Assembly (NCBI RefSeq): GCF_014652315.1
Contig: NZ_BMYO01000008.1
Coordinates: forward strand, 186,001 to 250,000
Reading direction: 5' to 3'
DNA length: 64,000 nucleotides
DNA from: Jeongeupia chitinilytica
GTDB lineage: Bacteria; Pseudomonadota; Gammaproteobacteria; Burkholderiales; Chitinibacteraceae
The position numbers and the translations under genes were made by a program. The first letter of the stretch is position 1. Every line of letters starts with the position of its first letter. The notes under the pieces are model-generated. The model was not told where the DNA came from and ran no database searches. It saw only the letters and a program-made list of their open reading frames with translations. Below are positions 8,004 through 16,150 of this stretch, in pieces.

Positions 8004-8915
8004 CTACTTCGAATACTTGGCGATCGCCGCCTGGATTTCGGCGATGGCGTTTTCGATGTCGTCGTCGGTAAAGGCGCCGCCGTCCTTGGTGGTCAGCGGG
8101 TCGACGTGGGTCGCGATCGTGTGCAGGTCGAGCTTCTGCGTCGAGACGAAGGCATCGCCGCTGATTTCCTTCTCGTCGGCGTCATGCCAGTTGATCGCCA
8201 GCGCCGACAGGTTGTCGCCGAACTTGCCGCCGCGCAGCTCGGCGCGGTCCATCAGCTGCGGCACGGCGAACAGCACCGGGAAGGCGCCGAGGAAGTGCGC
8301 GAGTTCGTCGTCCTCGAGCGAGCCCCACAGTCCGTCCGAACACAGGAGCAGCGTGTCGCCGTCGGACAGCGCGATCTTGCCGCCGAGGTCGATCTCCGGC
8401 GGGTAGACGCCGCCGAGACAGGAGTAGATCTTGTTCTTCTCCGGGTGGACGCGTGCTTCTTCCTCGGTGATCTTGCGCTCGTCGAGCAGGCGCCGCACCT
8501 TGGAATGGTCTCGCGTCTGCGCCAGCACCTTGCTGCCGCGCAGCAGGTAGAGGCGCGAATCGCCGACGTGGGCCCAGTAGGCGACGCCGTCCTGGACGAT
8601 GCAGGCGACACAGGTCGTCCGCGGTATCTCGAGCATCTGCTTGCGCGCCGCGTAGTCGTAGATGGCTTCGTGGCAGCGCTGGAAGCTGTCGGCGAGAAAC
8701 TGCAGCGGGTTGGCCAGCGCCGGCTGCGCCTTCTGCTCGAACTGGTCGGTCAGCAGTTCGACCGCCAGCTGTGCGGCAATCTCGCCGTGCAGGTGGCCGC
8801 CCATGCCGTCGGCGACGACCAGCAGCAGCGCGTCACGGCTGTACGAGTAGCCGACGCGGTCCTGATTGCTCTTTCGCGCGCCGCGGCGCGAATCCTGGTA
8901 GACGGTGAATTTCAT
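8004..8915 (-). CDS. PP2C-family serine/threonine protein phosphatase
   Basis: 303 residues, cytosolic. Complete PP2C metal-binding set: SRRGARKSNQDR at the N-terminus, VVADGMGGHLHGE (Asp36), HVGDSRLYLLR, LLLCSDGLWGSLEDDEL and FGDNLSALAI near residue 240. The C-terminal 60 residues are acidic and unassigned. Its ATG overlaps the stop of the kinase gene by ATGA, so kinase and phosphatase are co-translated; the phosphatase presumably reverses the partner's phosphorylations. Substrates are unknown. Confidence 0.88.
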   Translation of the reverse strand: MKFTVYQDSRRGARKSNQDRVGYSYSRDALLLVVADGMGGHLHGEIAAQLAVELLTDQFEQKAQPALANPLQFLADSFQRCHEAIYDYAARKQMLEIPRTTCVACIVQDGVAYWAHVGDSRLYLLRGSKVLAQTRDHSKVRRLLDERKITEEEARVHPEKNKIYSCLGGVYPPEIDLGGKIALSDGDTLLLCSDGLWGSLEDDELAHFLGAFPVLFAVPQLMDRAELRGGKFGDNLSALAINWHDADEKEISGDAFVSTQKLDLHTIATHVDPLTTKDGGAFTDDDIENAIAEIQAAIAKYSK

Positions 8916-9880
8916 TCGATCCCCCGGTCAGGCTTGATGGTCAGTTTGCGCCAGGCACGCTGGACGGTGCGGATGAGGCCGGGCTTGCGCGCCGGCGGTG
9001 ATGCGGCATCGATCAGCGCCTTCTGCAGCTGCGGCACGCTTTGCGGCCGCGCGGTCGGATCGAGCAGCAGGCACTGGTGGATCAGGTCGAGCAGTTCGGG
9101 CGAGTAGCGGTCGCCGTATGCCACACGCAGGTCGACCAGCTTGTCGGCGCGCGACCGGGCGTCGGCCGGCTGCGGTGCCGTGCCCGCCAGACACGCGAAC
9201 ATCGAGGCGCCGACCCCGTAAATGTCGGTCCACGGCCCGAGCTCGTTCTTCTTGTTGTACTGCTCGGGTGCGGCAAAGCCCGGCGTGTACATCGGCGTGA
9301 GCTTGGCGTGTTCCTGCGTCAGCGTCTGCCGCGCCGAGCCGAAATCGAGCAGCACCGGCGAGCCGTCCTTGCGGATATAGATGTTCGCCGGCTTGATGTC
9401 GAGGTGCAGCAGCTTGTTCAGGTGGACTTCGCGCAGGCCGTTGAGCAGGTGGAAGAACACGTGGCGGATCAGCTTCTCGTCGACGCCTTCGCGTTCGTGC
9501 TTGAGCTGGATTTCCTTTTGCAAGGTGCGCCCGCGCTCGTACTCCATCACCATGTAGACGGTGTCGTTGGCGCGGAAGAAGTTCAGCACCCGGACGATGT
9601 TCGGGTGCTGGATGCGCGCCAGCGTCTTGCCTTCCTCGAAGAAGCACTTGAGGCCATGGCGGAACATCGCCAGATTCTCGTCGCTGGTCGCTTCGACGCG
9701 CTCGCCTTCGCAGCGCAGCGCGAGTGAATTTGGCAGATACTCCTTGATCGCGACCGGATAATCGTTTTCGTCGTGCGCGAGGTAGACGATACTGAAGCCG
9801 CCAGCCGACAAGAGCTTGGCGATCGTATAGTTCTGCAGCTGGTAGCCGCGCGAGAGCGGCTGATTACTCGGTGTCGCCAT
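8912..9880 (-). CDS. Serine/threonine protein kinase (Hanks type)
   Basis: 322 residues from the ATG at 9880 (MATPSNQPLSRGYQLQ). A nearly complete protein-kinase domain: glycine loop LLSAGGFSIVYLA, Lys46 in VAIKEYLPN, Glu in the helix GLKCFFEEGKTLARIQHPNIV, catalytic loop HLDIKPANIY (Asp161; HLD instead of HRD), DFGSARQ and APEQY. No transmembrane segment or extracellular sensor, so it is a soluble kinase whose signal is unknown; KEYLP is typical of bacterial kinases paired with PP2C enzymes. An alternative longer start to 10018 would overlap yicC and is rejected. It is divergent from yicC. Confidence 0.88.
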   Translation of the reverse strand: MATPSNQPLSRGYQLQNYTIAKLLSAGGFSIVYLAHDENDYPVAIKEYLPNSLALRCEGERVEATSDENLAMFRHGLKCFFEEGKTLARIQHPNIVRVLNFFRANDTVYMVMEYERGRTLQKEIQLKHEREGVDEKLIRHVFFHLLNGLREVHLNKLLHLDIKPANIYIRKDGSPVLLDFGSARQTLTQEHAKLTPMYTPGFAAPEQYNKKNELGPWTDIYGVGASMFACLAGTAPQPADARSRADKLVDLRVAYGDRYSPELLDLIHQCLLLDPTARPQSVPQLQKALIDAASPPARKPGLIRTVQRAWRKLTIKPDRGIE

Positions 9881-10004
9881 CCGTGTTTTTATACTGGCAT
9901 TGCCTGATCGGTCTGCGCCGATTCTGAGTGCCGCCCCGGTGAAAGTAAAGTTGCGTGGCTCACGCTGTTTCTCCGGTGCACCCGCTTGACCACAAGGAGT
10001 TCCA

Positions 10005-10871
10005 ATGATTTTCAGCATGACCGGTTATGCCAATGCCCAGCGCGAGCTGGCACTGGGCACGCTCAGCGTCGAAGTGCGCGCGGTCAATCACCGTTTCCTC
10101 GATCTGTCGCTGCGGCTCGGCGAAGACCTGCGCGCGTTCGAGGGCACGATTCGCGAGCGCATCGGCGCCGCCCTGTCCCGTGGCAAGGTCGAATGCCGCG
10201 CCTATTTCAATGCCCAGGCGGCCGGCTCGGCCAAGCTGCAACTCAACCAGGCGCTGCTTGACGAGCTGTTGCGCGTCAGTGCGGAAGCCGGCGAACGCAT
10301 CGGCAGCGGCGAGAAACTCAAGCTGGGCGAACTGTTGCGCTGGCCCGGCGTGCTGACGCAGGAAGCGCCGCAGGACGACGCACTCGGCGAGACGCTGACG
10401 GCGCTGCTCGACGCGGCGCTGGTCGACTTCAAGGCCAGCCGCGCACGCGAGGGCGAGAAGCTCAAGGACCACCTGCTCGAGCGCATCGCCGGCATGGAAG
10501 CCATCGTCGCCGAGGTCAAGCCGCGCATTCCGGCGCTGGTGGCCGACTACGAAGCCCGGCTGACCGCACGTTTCGTCGAGGCGATCGGCACCATCGACGA
10601 CGACCGGATCCGCCAGGAGATCGTCGTGTTCGCGCAGAAGATCGACGTCGACGAAGAGCTGTCGCGGCTGACCGCGCACTTCTCGGAAATCCGCCGCATC
10701 CTGCAAAAGGGCGGGGCGGTCGGCAAGCGGCTCGACTTCCTGATGCAGGAGCTGAACCGCGAAGCCAACACGCTCGGATCGAAGTCGGTATCGGCCGAAA
10801 CCAGCCGTGCGTCGATCGAACTCAAGGTGCTGATCGAACAGATGCGCGAGCAGATCCAGAACATCGAATAG
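10005..10871 (+). CDS. yicC: YicC-family endoribonuclease
   Basis: 288 residues, standard for YicC. The N-terminus MIFSMTGYANA and EVRAVNHRFLDLSLRLGEDL, then the C-terminal DUF1732 block DELSRLTAHFSEIRRIL, GKRLDFLMQELNREANTLGSKS and IELKVLIEQMREQIQNIE, are diagnostic. YicC proteins are metal-dependent endoribonucleases linked to RNA turnover and stationary-phase survival. CACAAGGAG sits 8 bases before the ATG. It is followed by an intrinsic terminator and then gmk, the usual neighbour in this group. Confidence 0.93.
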   Translation: MIFSMTGYANAQRELALGTLSVEVRAVNHRFLDLSLRLGEDLRAFEGTIRERIGAALSRGKVECRAYFNAQAAGSAKLQLNQALLDELLRVSAEAGERIGSGEKLKLGELLRWPGVLTQEAPQDDALGETLTALLDAALVDFKASRAREGEKLKDHLLERIAGMEAIVAEVKPRIPALVADYEARLTARFVEAIGTIDDDRIRQEIVVFAQKIDVDEELSRLTAHFSEIRRILQKGGAVGKRLDFLMQELNREANTLGSKSVSAETSRASIELKVLIEQMREQIQNIE

Positions 10872-10892
10872 CCCGCGTCACCGGCCGGCAGC

Positions 10893-10917
10893 AACGCCGC
10901 CGTACGGCGGCGTTTTC
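10893..10917 (+). terminator. Intrinsic terminator after yicC
   Basis: Perfect stem AACGCCGCCG / CGGCGGCGTT with a TA centre, followed by TTC. It separates yicC from gmk. Confidence 0.75.
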
Positions 10918-10972
10918 GATGCCGCCGGCCTATGCTACGCTGCCTGTAATTTTCTTACGGAATTGAACCGCG

Positions 10973-11587
10973 ATGACCCAGGGCAACATTTTCGTCGTCA
11001 CCGCGCCGTCGGGCGCCGGCAAGACCACGCTGGTCGCGGCGTTGCTCGCCGCCGACGCCAATGTCCAGCTGTCGATCTCGTTCACCTCGCGCGCACCGCG
11101 CGCCGGTGAAGTCGACGGCAAGGATTACCGTTTCGTCGACCGCGCCGCGTTCGAAGCGATGATCGCCGCCGGCGAGCTGCTCGAGTACGCCGAGGTCTAC
11201 GGCAACTACTACGGCACGTCGCTGGCGTGGATCAACGAGGCACGCCAGTCCGGCCGCGACATCCTGCTCGAGATCGACACGCAGGGCGCCGAACAGGTGC
11301 GCAAGCTGTTCCCGGACGCAATCGGCCTGTTCGTGCTGCCGCCGTCGCTCGAGGTGCTCGAACAGCGCCTGAAGAACCGGGGCAAGGACGCCGAGGACGT
11401 GATCGCCCGCCGCATGGCCGAGGCCCGCGCCGAAATCGGCCATGCCGCCGAGTTCGATTACCTGATCGTCAACGAGCACATCGACGAAGCGGTGCGCGAC
11501 ATTGTCGGCATCGTCCGCGCCGAGCGGCTGCGCCAGCCGCGCCAGGCAAAGCGGCACGCTGCACTGCTCGCCAGCCTCAAGGGCTGA
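10973..11587 (+). CDS. gmk: Guanylate kinase
   Basis: Phosphorylates GMP to GDP with ATP. 204 residues, normal. P-loop APSGAGKTTLV (residues 11-21), SFTSRAPRAGEVDGKDYRFV (GMP-binding segment), LLEYAEVYGNYYGTS, DILLEIDTQGAEQVRK and FVLPPSLEVLEQRLKNRGKD are all in place. It lies directly upstream of rpoZ and spoT, an arrangement that groups guanine nucleotide supply with (p)ppGpp metabolism. Confidence 0.97.
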   Translation: MTQGNIFVVTAPSGAGKTTLVAALLAADANVQLSISFTSRAPRAGEVDGKDYRFVDRAAFEAMIAAGELLEYAEVYGNYYGTSLAWINEARQSGRDILLEIDTQGAEQVRKLFPDAIGLFVLPPSLEVLEQRLKNRGKDAEDVIARRMAEARAEIGHAAEFDYLIVNEHIDEAVRDIVGIVRAERLRQPRQAKRHAALLASLKG

Positions 11588-11603
11588 TCGTCCGTCGGGG
11601 GCT

Positions 11604-11613
11604 CTGGTAGAAT
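11604..11613 (+). promoter_or_regulatory. Candidate extended -10 promoter for rpoZ
   Basis: CTGGTAGAAT contains an extended -10 (TGG followed by TAGAAT, 11608-11613) about 50 bases before rpoZ and after the gmk stop. No clear -35 is visible. It suggests rpoZ-spoT can be transcribed separately from gmk. Confidence 0.4.
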
Positions 11614-11666
11614 GGAGCCCATCTATCGCCTTCGCCGGCGATTTCACTGATCTGGAGTAAATGAAC

Positions 11667-11876
11667 ATGGCCCGTGTAACCGTTGACGACTGCCTGCCGA
11701 ACATCGACAACCGCTTCGACCTGACCCTGGCCGCCGCCTACCGCGCCCGCCAGATCGCCAACGGCTCGACCCCGCAGGTCGACAATCCGGGCAAGGACAA
11801 GCCGACCGTGCTGGCACTGCGCGAAGTCGCGTCGGGCCTCGTCGGCCGCGACATCCTCAACCGCGGTCGTTCCTGA
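11667..11876 (+). CDS. rpoZ: RNA polymerase omega subunit
   Basis: 69 residues from the ATG at 11667. The sequence MARVTVDDCLPNIDNRFDLTLAAAYRARQIANG is the omega signature, with DKPTVLALREVASG following. Omega helps assemble and stabilise RNA polymerase through the beta' subunit and forms part of a ppGpp site. An in-frame ATG two codons earlier (11661) is only 3 bases from GGAG, while 11667 is 9 bases away and matches the conserved MAR start. Located between gmk and spoT. Confidence 0.95.
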   Translation: MARVTVDDCLPNIDNRFDLTLAAAYRARQIANGSTPQVDNPGKDKPTVLALREVASGLVGRDILNRGRS

Positions 11877-11984
11877 TCGGCAGCGGAGCCGGCCCGGCGT
11901 TGCCCGGGCCGCAACCACGATGAAACGGCGGTGTCGCCAGACCGACGACGCAGCCTGCCATAGCGGGCGGGCAAAGGCGGGCAC

Positions 11985-14165
11985 ATGCCCGCGATAAGCC
12001 CGCACGAACTTCCCGAGCTCGCCACCCAGGCGCCGCACGTTCTCGACGCGGCCAACAGCTTCCTGTCCGACGACACCGGCTACCTGAAGCCGGAAGACCG
12101 CGACTTCCTCGCCCGCGCGTTCAAGTTCTCCGAAATCGCCCACCGCGGCCAGTCGCGCCAGTCGGGCGAGCCGTACATCTCGCACCCGCTCGCCGTTGCG
12201 ACCATCCTCACCGCGTGGCATCTCGATGCGCAGGCGCTCGCCGCCGCGCTGATGCACGACGTGGTCGAAGATACCGGCGTCTCCAAGCTGGAGATCACCG
12301 AGAAGTTCGGCCGCCATGTCGCCGATCTGGTCGACGGCATGAGCAAGATCGAGAAGCTCGAGTTCCAGAGCAAGGAAGAGGCGCAGGCCGAGAACTTCCG
12401 CAAGATGCTGCTGGCGATGGCGCGCGATTTGCGCGTGATCCTGATCAAGCTGGCCGACCGGTTGCACAACATGCGCACGATGGATGCGATGCGGCCGGAC
12501 AAGCAGAAGCGCATCGCCCGCGAAACGATGGAAATCTATGCGCCGATCGCCAACCGCATCGGCCTGAACGCGGTCTATCAGGAACTGGACGACCTGTCGT
12601 TCAAGTACATGCACCCGCGGCGTTACGCGGTGCTCTCGAAGGCACTGAAGGCAGCGCGCGGCAACCGCCGCGAGGTGGTCGGCAAGATCCTCGACGCGGT
12701 GCGGGCGCAACTGATGGGCGCCGGTCTCGACGCCACGGTGTCGGGTCGCGAGAAGAACCTCTTCAGCATCTACCGCAAGATGCAGGAGAAGTCGCTGTCG
12801 TTCTCGGAAGTGCTCGACATCTACGCCTTCCGCGTCATCGTCAAGGACGTGCCGACCTGCTATCTGGCACTCGGCGCGCTGCACGGGCTGTTCAAGCCCA
12901 TTGCCGGCAAGTTCAAGGACTACATCGCGATCCCGAAGTCCAACGGCTACCAGAGCCTGCACACGACGCTGTTCGGGCCGTATGGGACACCGATCGAGAT
13001 CCAGATCCGCACGGCCGAAATGCACCGGATCGCCGATGCCGGCGTGGCCAGTCACTGGATGTACAAGAGCGGCGACGAGTCGTTCTCGGACGTGCAGCAG
13101 AAGACCCACCAGTGGCTGCAGAGCCTGCTGGAGCTGCAGTCCGAATCCGGCGATGCGGTCGAGTTTCTCGAACACATCAAGGTCGACCTGTTCCCCGATC
13201 AGGTCTACGTGTTCACGCCCAAAGGCAAGATCCTGTCGATGCCCGCCGGTGCGACCTGCGTCGACTTTGCCTACGCGGTGCACTCGGACATCGGCGACCG
13301 CTGTATCGCGGCCAAGATCAACCACGAGCTGGTGCCGCTGCGCGCCAAACTCAAGAACGGCGATCAGGTCGAAATCGTGACTGCCGCGCACGCCAAGCCG
13401 AATCCGAGCTGGCTGACCTTCGTTACCACCGGCAAGGCGCGCAGCCACATCCGCCATTTCCTCAAGAGCATGCGTTTCGAGGAATCGGTGACGCTGGGCG
13501 AACGCCTGCTGGAACAGGGGTTTTCGACGCTGCACCAGGCGCCGGTCGAGCTCGACGACGACGTCTGGGATCGCTACGTCAAGGAAAACGGCGCCCGCGA
13601 CAAGGACGAAATCCTCGCCGACATCGGTCTGGGCAAACGGCTGGCCGTGGTCGTCGTCAAGCGCCTGCTGCAGCTCGCCGGGCTGTGGCGCGACGAAGGT
13701 GGCGGCGCGCGCCGGACCGCGGCGATGACGATCCGCGGGACGGAGGGCATGGCGGTGCAGTTCGGCCGCTGCTGCAATCCGATTCCGGGCGACCCCATCC
13801 TTGGCATCGTCAAGAAGGACCAGGGGCTGGTCATCCACACCCATGACTGTCCGCTGCTGGCCAAGGGTCACGTCGACGCCGAGAAGCTGATCGACGTCGA
13901 ATGGGATCCGCTGGTCGAACGCTTCTTCGACGTACCGGTGCGGGTGCTCGCCGACAACCAGCGTGGTGTGCTCGGGCAGATCGCCACCGCGATCGGCGAC
14001 GCCGAGGCCAATATCGGCGCGGTGACGACGCAGGAAGCCGAGGGCGAGCGCTACATCCAGGTCCAGTTCACGCTGCAGGTGCACGACCGGGTGCATCTGG
14101 CCAAGGTGATGCGTCGCTTGCGCCAGCTGCCGGTGATCTACCGGCTGCAGCGGGTACGCGCCTGA
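11985..14165 (+). CDS. spoT: Bifunctional (p)ppGpp synthetase/hydrolase
   Basis: 726 residues, full-length RSH protein. HD hydrolase domain (about 45-160) with HDVVEDTG (His91-Asp92) intact, so hydrolysis is expected; synthetase domain (about 230-350) with YRKMQEKSLSFSEVLDIYAFRVIV and the conserved YIAIPKSNGYQSLHT; TGS domain (about 400-460, VYVFTPKGKILSMPAGATCVDFAY); zinc-finger-like region with GRCCNPIPGD; C-terminal ACT domain (about 655-726). It makes and degrades the stringent alarmone. A short GC hairpin without a U-tract lies between rpoZ and this gene (11890-11911). Confidence 0.96.
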   Translation: MPAISPHELPELATQAPHVLDAANSFLSDDTGYLKPEDRDFLARAFKFSEIAHRGQSRQSGEPYISHPLAVATILTAWHLDAQALAAALMHDVVEDTGVSKLEITEKFGRHVADLVDGMSKIEKLEFQSKEEAQAENFRKMLLAMARDLRVILIKLADRLHNMRTMDAMRPDKQKRIARETMEIYAPIANRIGLNAVYQELDDLSFKYMHPRRYAVLSKALKAARGNRREVVGKILDAVRAQLMGAGLDATVSGREKNLFSIYRKMQEKSLSFSEVLDIYAFRVIVKDVPTCYLALGALHGLFKPIAGKFKDYIAIPKSNGYQSLHTTLFGPYGTPIEIQIRTAEMHRIADAGVASHWMYKSGDESFSDVQQKTHQWLQSLLELQSESGDAVEFLEHIKVDLFPDQVYVFTPKGKILSMPAGATCVDFAYAVHSDIGDRCIAAKINHELVPLRAKLKNGDQVEIVTAAHAKPNPSWLTFVTTGKARSHIRHFLKSMRFEESVTLGERLLEQGFSTLHQAPVELDDDVWDRYVKENGARDKDEILADIGLGKRLAVVVVKRLLQLAGLWRDEGGGARRTAAMTIRGTEGMAVQFGRCCNPIPGDPILGIVKKDQGLVIHTHDCPLLAKGHVDAEKLIDVEWDPLVERFFDVPVRVLADNQRGVLGQIATAIGDAEANIGAVTTQEAEGERYIQVQFTLQVHDRVHLAKVMRRLRQLPVIYRLQRVRA

Positions 14166-14235
14166 GCGGCATCAAAGTCCGACGCTTCGCGCGTGCTAAA
14201 ATCGGCGCCATTCGCAATCCTGCCAAGGCCGCGTC

Positions 14236-14439
14236 GTGATCCAGCTATCCATCAATGGCGAAGCCAAAGCCTTCGCCGCGCCGCTGACCGTTTCCGGACT
14301 GATTGCCACGCTCGAGCTGACCGGCAAGCGTGTCGCGATCGAACGCAACGGTGAAATCGTGCCGCGCAGCCTGCACGCCCAGACGCAGCTTGCGGACGGT
14401 GACGTGCTGGAGATGGTGGTTGCCGTCGGTGGTGGCTGA
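14236..14439 (+). CDS. thiS: Sulfur carrier protein ThiS
   Basis: 67 residues, GTG start. Ubiquitin-like fold with MIQLSINGEAKAF at the N-terminus and the functional Gly-rich C-terminus VVAVGGG, whose terminal glycine is adenylated and converted to thiocarboxylate to donate sulfur for the thiazole ring of thiamine. An extended -10-like TGCTAAAAT lies about 35 bases upstream. I see no TPP riboswitch in the 70 bases between spoT and this gene. Confidence 0.93.
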   Translation: MIQLSINGEAKAFAAPLTVSGLIATLELTGKRVAIERNGEIVPRSLHAQTQLADGDVLEMVVAVGGG

Positions 14440-14442
14440 GCA

Positions 14443-14775
14443 ATGATTGCGCGCAGCTGGCATGGCGTCGTTCCGGCGCTGCATGGCGATGCGTTTGCCG
14501 CCTACCTGCAGCAGACCGGGGTCGCCGGGAGCACGGCTTTGAACGGCAACCTGGGCGCCTTCGTGCAGCGGGTCGAGCAGGACGGCTACACGCATTTCTT
14601 CCTGCTGACCTACTGGACCGACTGGGCCGCCATTCATGATTTCGCAGGCCCGCAGCCGCACATTGCCGTTACGTATCCCGAGGGCGCACGTTTCGGCCTG
14701 ATTTCCGATCCCATCGTTGTCCACCAGCAGGTGGACGCGGTGACGCCGTGGCTGACTGCCGCCGCGGCCTCCTGA
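14443..14775 (+). CDS. Antibiotic biosynthesis monooxygenase (ABM)-like small protein
   Basis: 110 residues, starting 3 bases after the thiS stop. The pattern of a dimeric alpha/beta-barrel: MIARSWHGVVPALHGDAFAAYLQ, then NLGAFVQRVEQDGYTHFFLLTYWTDWAAIHDFAG and a C-terminal VTYPEGARFGLISDP. The family includes small cofactor-free monooxygenases and heme-degrading proteins, but no activity can be assigned. Its position between thiS and thiG suggests a link to thiamine synthesis or repair of its intermediates; this is inference. Confidence 0.7.
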   Translation: MIARSWHGVVPALHGDAFAAYLQQTGVAGSTALNGNLGAFVQRVEQDGYTHFFLLTYWTDWAAIHDFAGPQPHIAVTYPEGARFGLISDPIVVHQQVDAVTPWLTAAAAS

Positions 14776-14804
14776 ATCGCTACTTCGCTTCAAAAGGGAA
14801 CAGC

Positions 14805-15593
14805 ATGTCTGACGTTTTCCAGATCGCCGGCAAAACCTACAACTCGCGCCTGCTGGTCGGCACCGGCAAGTACAAGGATTTTGCCGAGACGCGCGCGGCG
14901 ATCGATGCCTCGGGGGCCGAGATCGTCACCGTGGCGATCCGCCGGGTCAACATCGGCCAGAATGCCGGCGAACCCAGCCTGCTGGACTACCTGCCGCCGT
15001 CCGAGTTCACCTACCTGCCCAACACCGCCGGCTGCTATTCGGCCGACGACGCGATCCGCACCCTGCGGCTGGCGCGCGAGCTGCTCGACGACCACAAGCT
15101 GGTCAAGCTCGAAGTGCTCGGTGATCCGAACACGCTGTACCCGAACGTGCGCGAAACGCTCAAGGCGGCCGAAGTGCTGGTGAAGGAAGGCTTCGACGTC
15201 ATGGTCTACACCTCGGACGATCCGATCGTCGCCCGCGAACTCGAGCAGATCGGCTGCTGCGCGATCATGCCGCTGGCGTCGCTGATCGGCTCGGGCATGG
15301 GGATTCTGAACCCGTGGAACCTGCGGCTGATCATCGAACAATCGAAGGTACCGGTGCTGGTCGACGCCGGTGTCGGCACGGCGTCCGATGCGACCGTCGG
15401 CATGGAGCTGGGCTGCGACGGTGTGCTGATGAATACCGCGATCGCCGCCGCGAAGGATCCGGTGCGGATGGCATACGCGATGAAGCTGGCGGTCGAGGCT
15501 GGTCGCGAAGCCTTCCTGGCCGGCCGGATGCCGAAGAAGCTCTACAGCGCCGACCCGTCGAGCCCGCTGTTCGGCATGATCGGCAGCAAGTAA
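14805..15593 (+). CDS. thiG: Thiazole synthase ThiG
   Basis: 262 residues from the ATG at 14805, which has AAAGGGAA about 5 bases upstream. Condenses 1-deoxy-D-xylulose 5-phosphate, dehydroglycine and ThiS-thiocarboxylate sulfur into the thiazole phosphate. Motifs: SRLLVGTGKYKD, VTVAIRRVN, NTAGCY, KLEVLGD with Schiff-base Lys101, MPLASLIGSGMGILNP, VPVLVDAGVGTASDA and LMNTAIAAA. The frame extends upstream to 14748, but the family's N-terminus and the ribosome site support 14805. A terminator follows. Confidence 0.96.
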   Translation: MSDVFQIAGKTYNSRLLVGTGKYKDFAETRAAIDASGAEIVTVAIRRVNIGQNAGEPSLLDYLPPSEFTYLPNTAGCYSADDAIRTLRLARELLDDHKLVKLEVLGDPNTLYPNVRETLKAAEVLVKEGFDVMVYTSDDPIVARELEQIGCCAIMPLASLIGSGMGILNPWNLRLIIEQSKVPVLVDAGVGTASDATVGMELGCDGVLMNTAIAAAKDPVRMAYAMKLAVEAGREAFLAGRMPKKLYSADPSSPLFGMIGSK

Positions 15594-15611
15594 GCCGGTT
15601 TGCGCAATCAC

Positions 15612-15635
15612 AAGGCGGTCGACGACCGCCTTTTT
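15612..15635 (+). terminator. Intrinsic terminator after thiG
   Basis: Stem AAGGCGGTC / GACCGCCTT with a 3-base loop, followed by TTT. It closes the thiS-thiG unit 19 bases after the thiG stop. Confidence 0.85.
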
Positions 15636-15653
15636 CATCTCCAGGAGTCACGC

Positions 15654-16097
15654 ATGACCACGGTCCGCCATGCCAGCCTCGATGATCTCGATGTGCTGGT
15701 GCCCTTGTTCGATGCCTACCGGCAGTTCTACAAGCAGGCGAGCGACGTCGATGGCGTGCGTGACTATCTGGGCGAGCGGCTGGCCTTGCGCGAGTCGGTG
15801 TTGCTGCTGGCCGAAAATGCTGGCCGGGCCGTCGGCTTCGTCCAGCTGTTTCCGTTGTTTTCCTCGGTCGGCATGCGCCGGGTCTGGCTGCTCAACGACC
15901 TGTTCGTGACCGACTCGGCACGCGGGCAGGGTGTGGCGCGGGCGCTGATGGGCACGGCGCGGGGCCACGCGCAGGCGACCGGCGCGGCCAGCCTGCGGCT
16001 CTCGACCGCGCATGCCAATCATGCGGCACAAGCGCTGTACGAATCGCTCGGTTACCAGCGTGATACCGAGTTTCAGGGCTACGCGCTGAAGCTGTAG
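15654..16097 (+). CDS. GNAT-family N-acetyltransferase (copy 1 of a tandem pair)
   Basis: 147 residues from the ATG at 15654, preceded by CAGGAG at 7 bases. Typical GNAT fold: MTTVRHASLDDLDVLVPLFDAYRQFY, the acceptor region GFVQLFPLFSS, motif A WLLNDLFVTDSARGQGVARALMG (acetyl-CoA pyrophosphate loop RGQGVA) and C-terminal AAQALYESLGY. The substrate is unknown; likely an amine of a small molecule or protein. A paralogue follows immediately. Confidence 0.85.
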   Translation: MTTVRHASLDDLDVLVPLFDAYRQFYKQASDVDGVRDYLGERLALRESVLLLAENAGRAVGFVQLFPLFSSVGMRRVWLLNDLFVTDSARGQGVARALMGTARGHAQATGAASLRLSTAHANHAAQALYESLGYQRDTEFQGYALKL

Positions 16098-16150
16098 CAA
16101 CCCGCTGACTTTGGTCCTACACTCTGGCGCTTTTTGAACGGGAGCGGACG

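Noticed and set aside
9881..10018. Longer kinase start at 10018
   Set aside because: It would overlap the yicC start; ATG 9880 gives a natural N-terminus and leaves room for divergent promoters.
14166..14235. TPP riboswitch expected upstream of thiS
   Set aside because: The 70-base gap lacks the conserved CTGAGA and related TPP-box segments.
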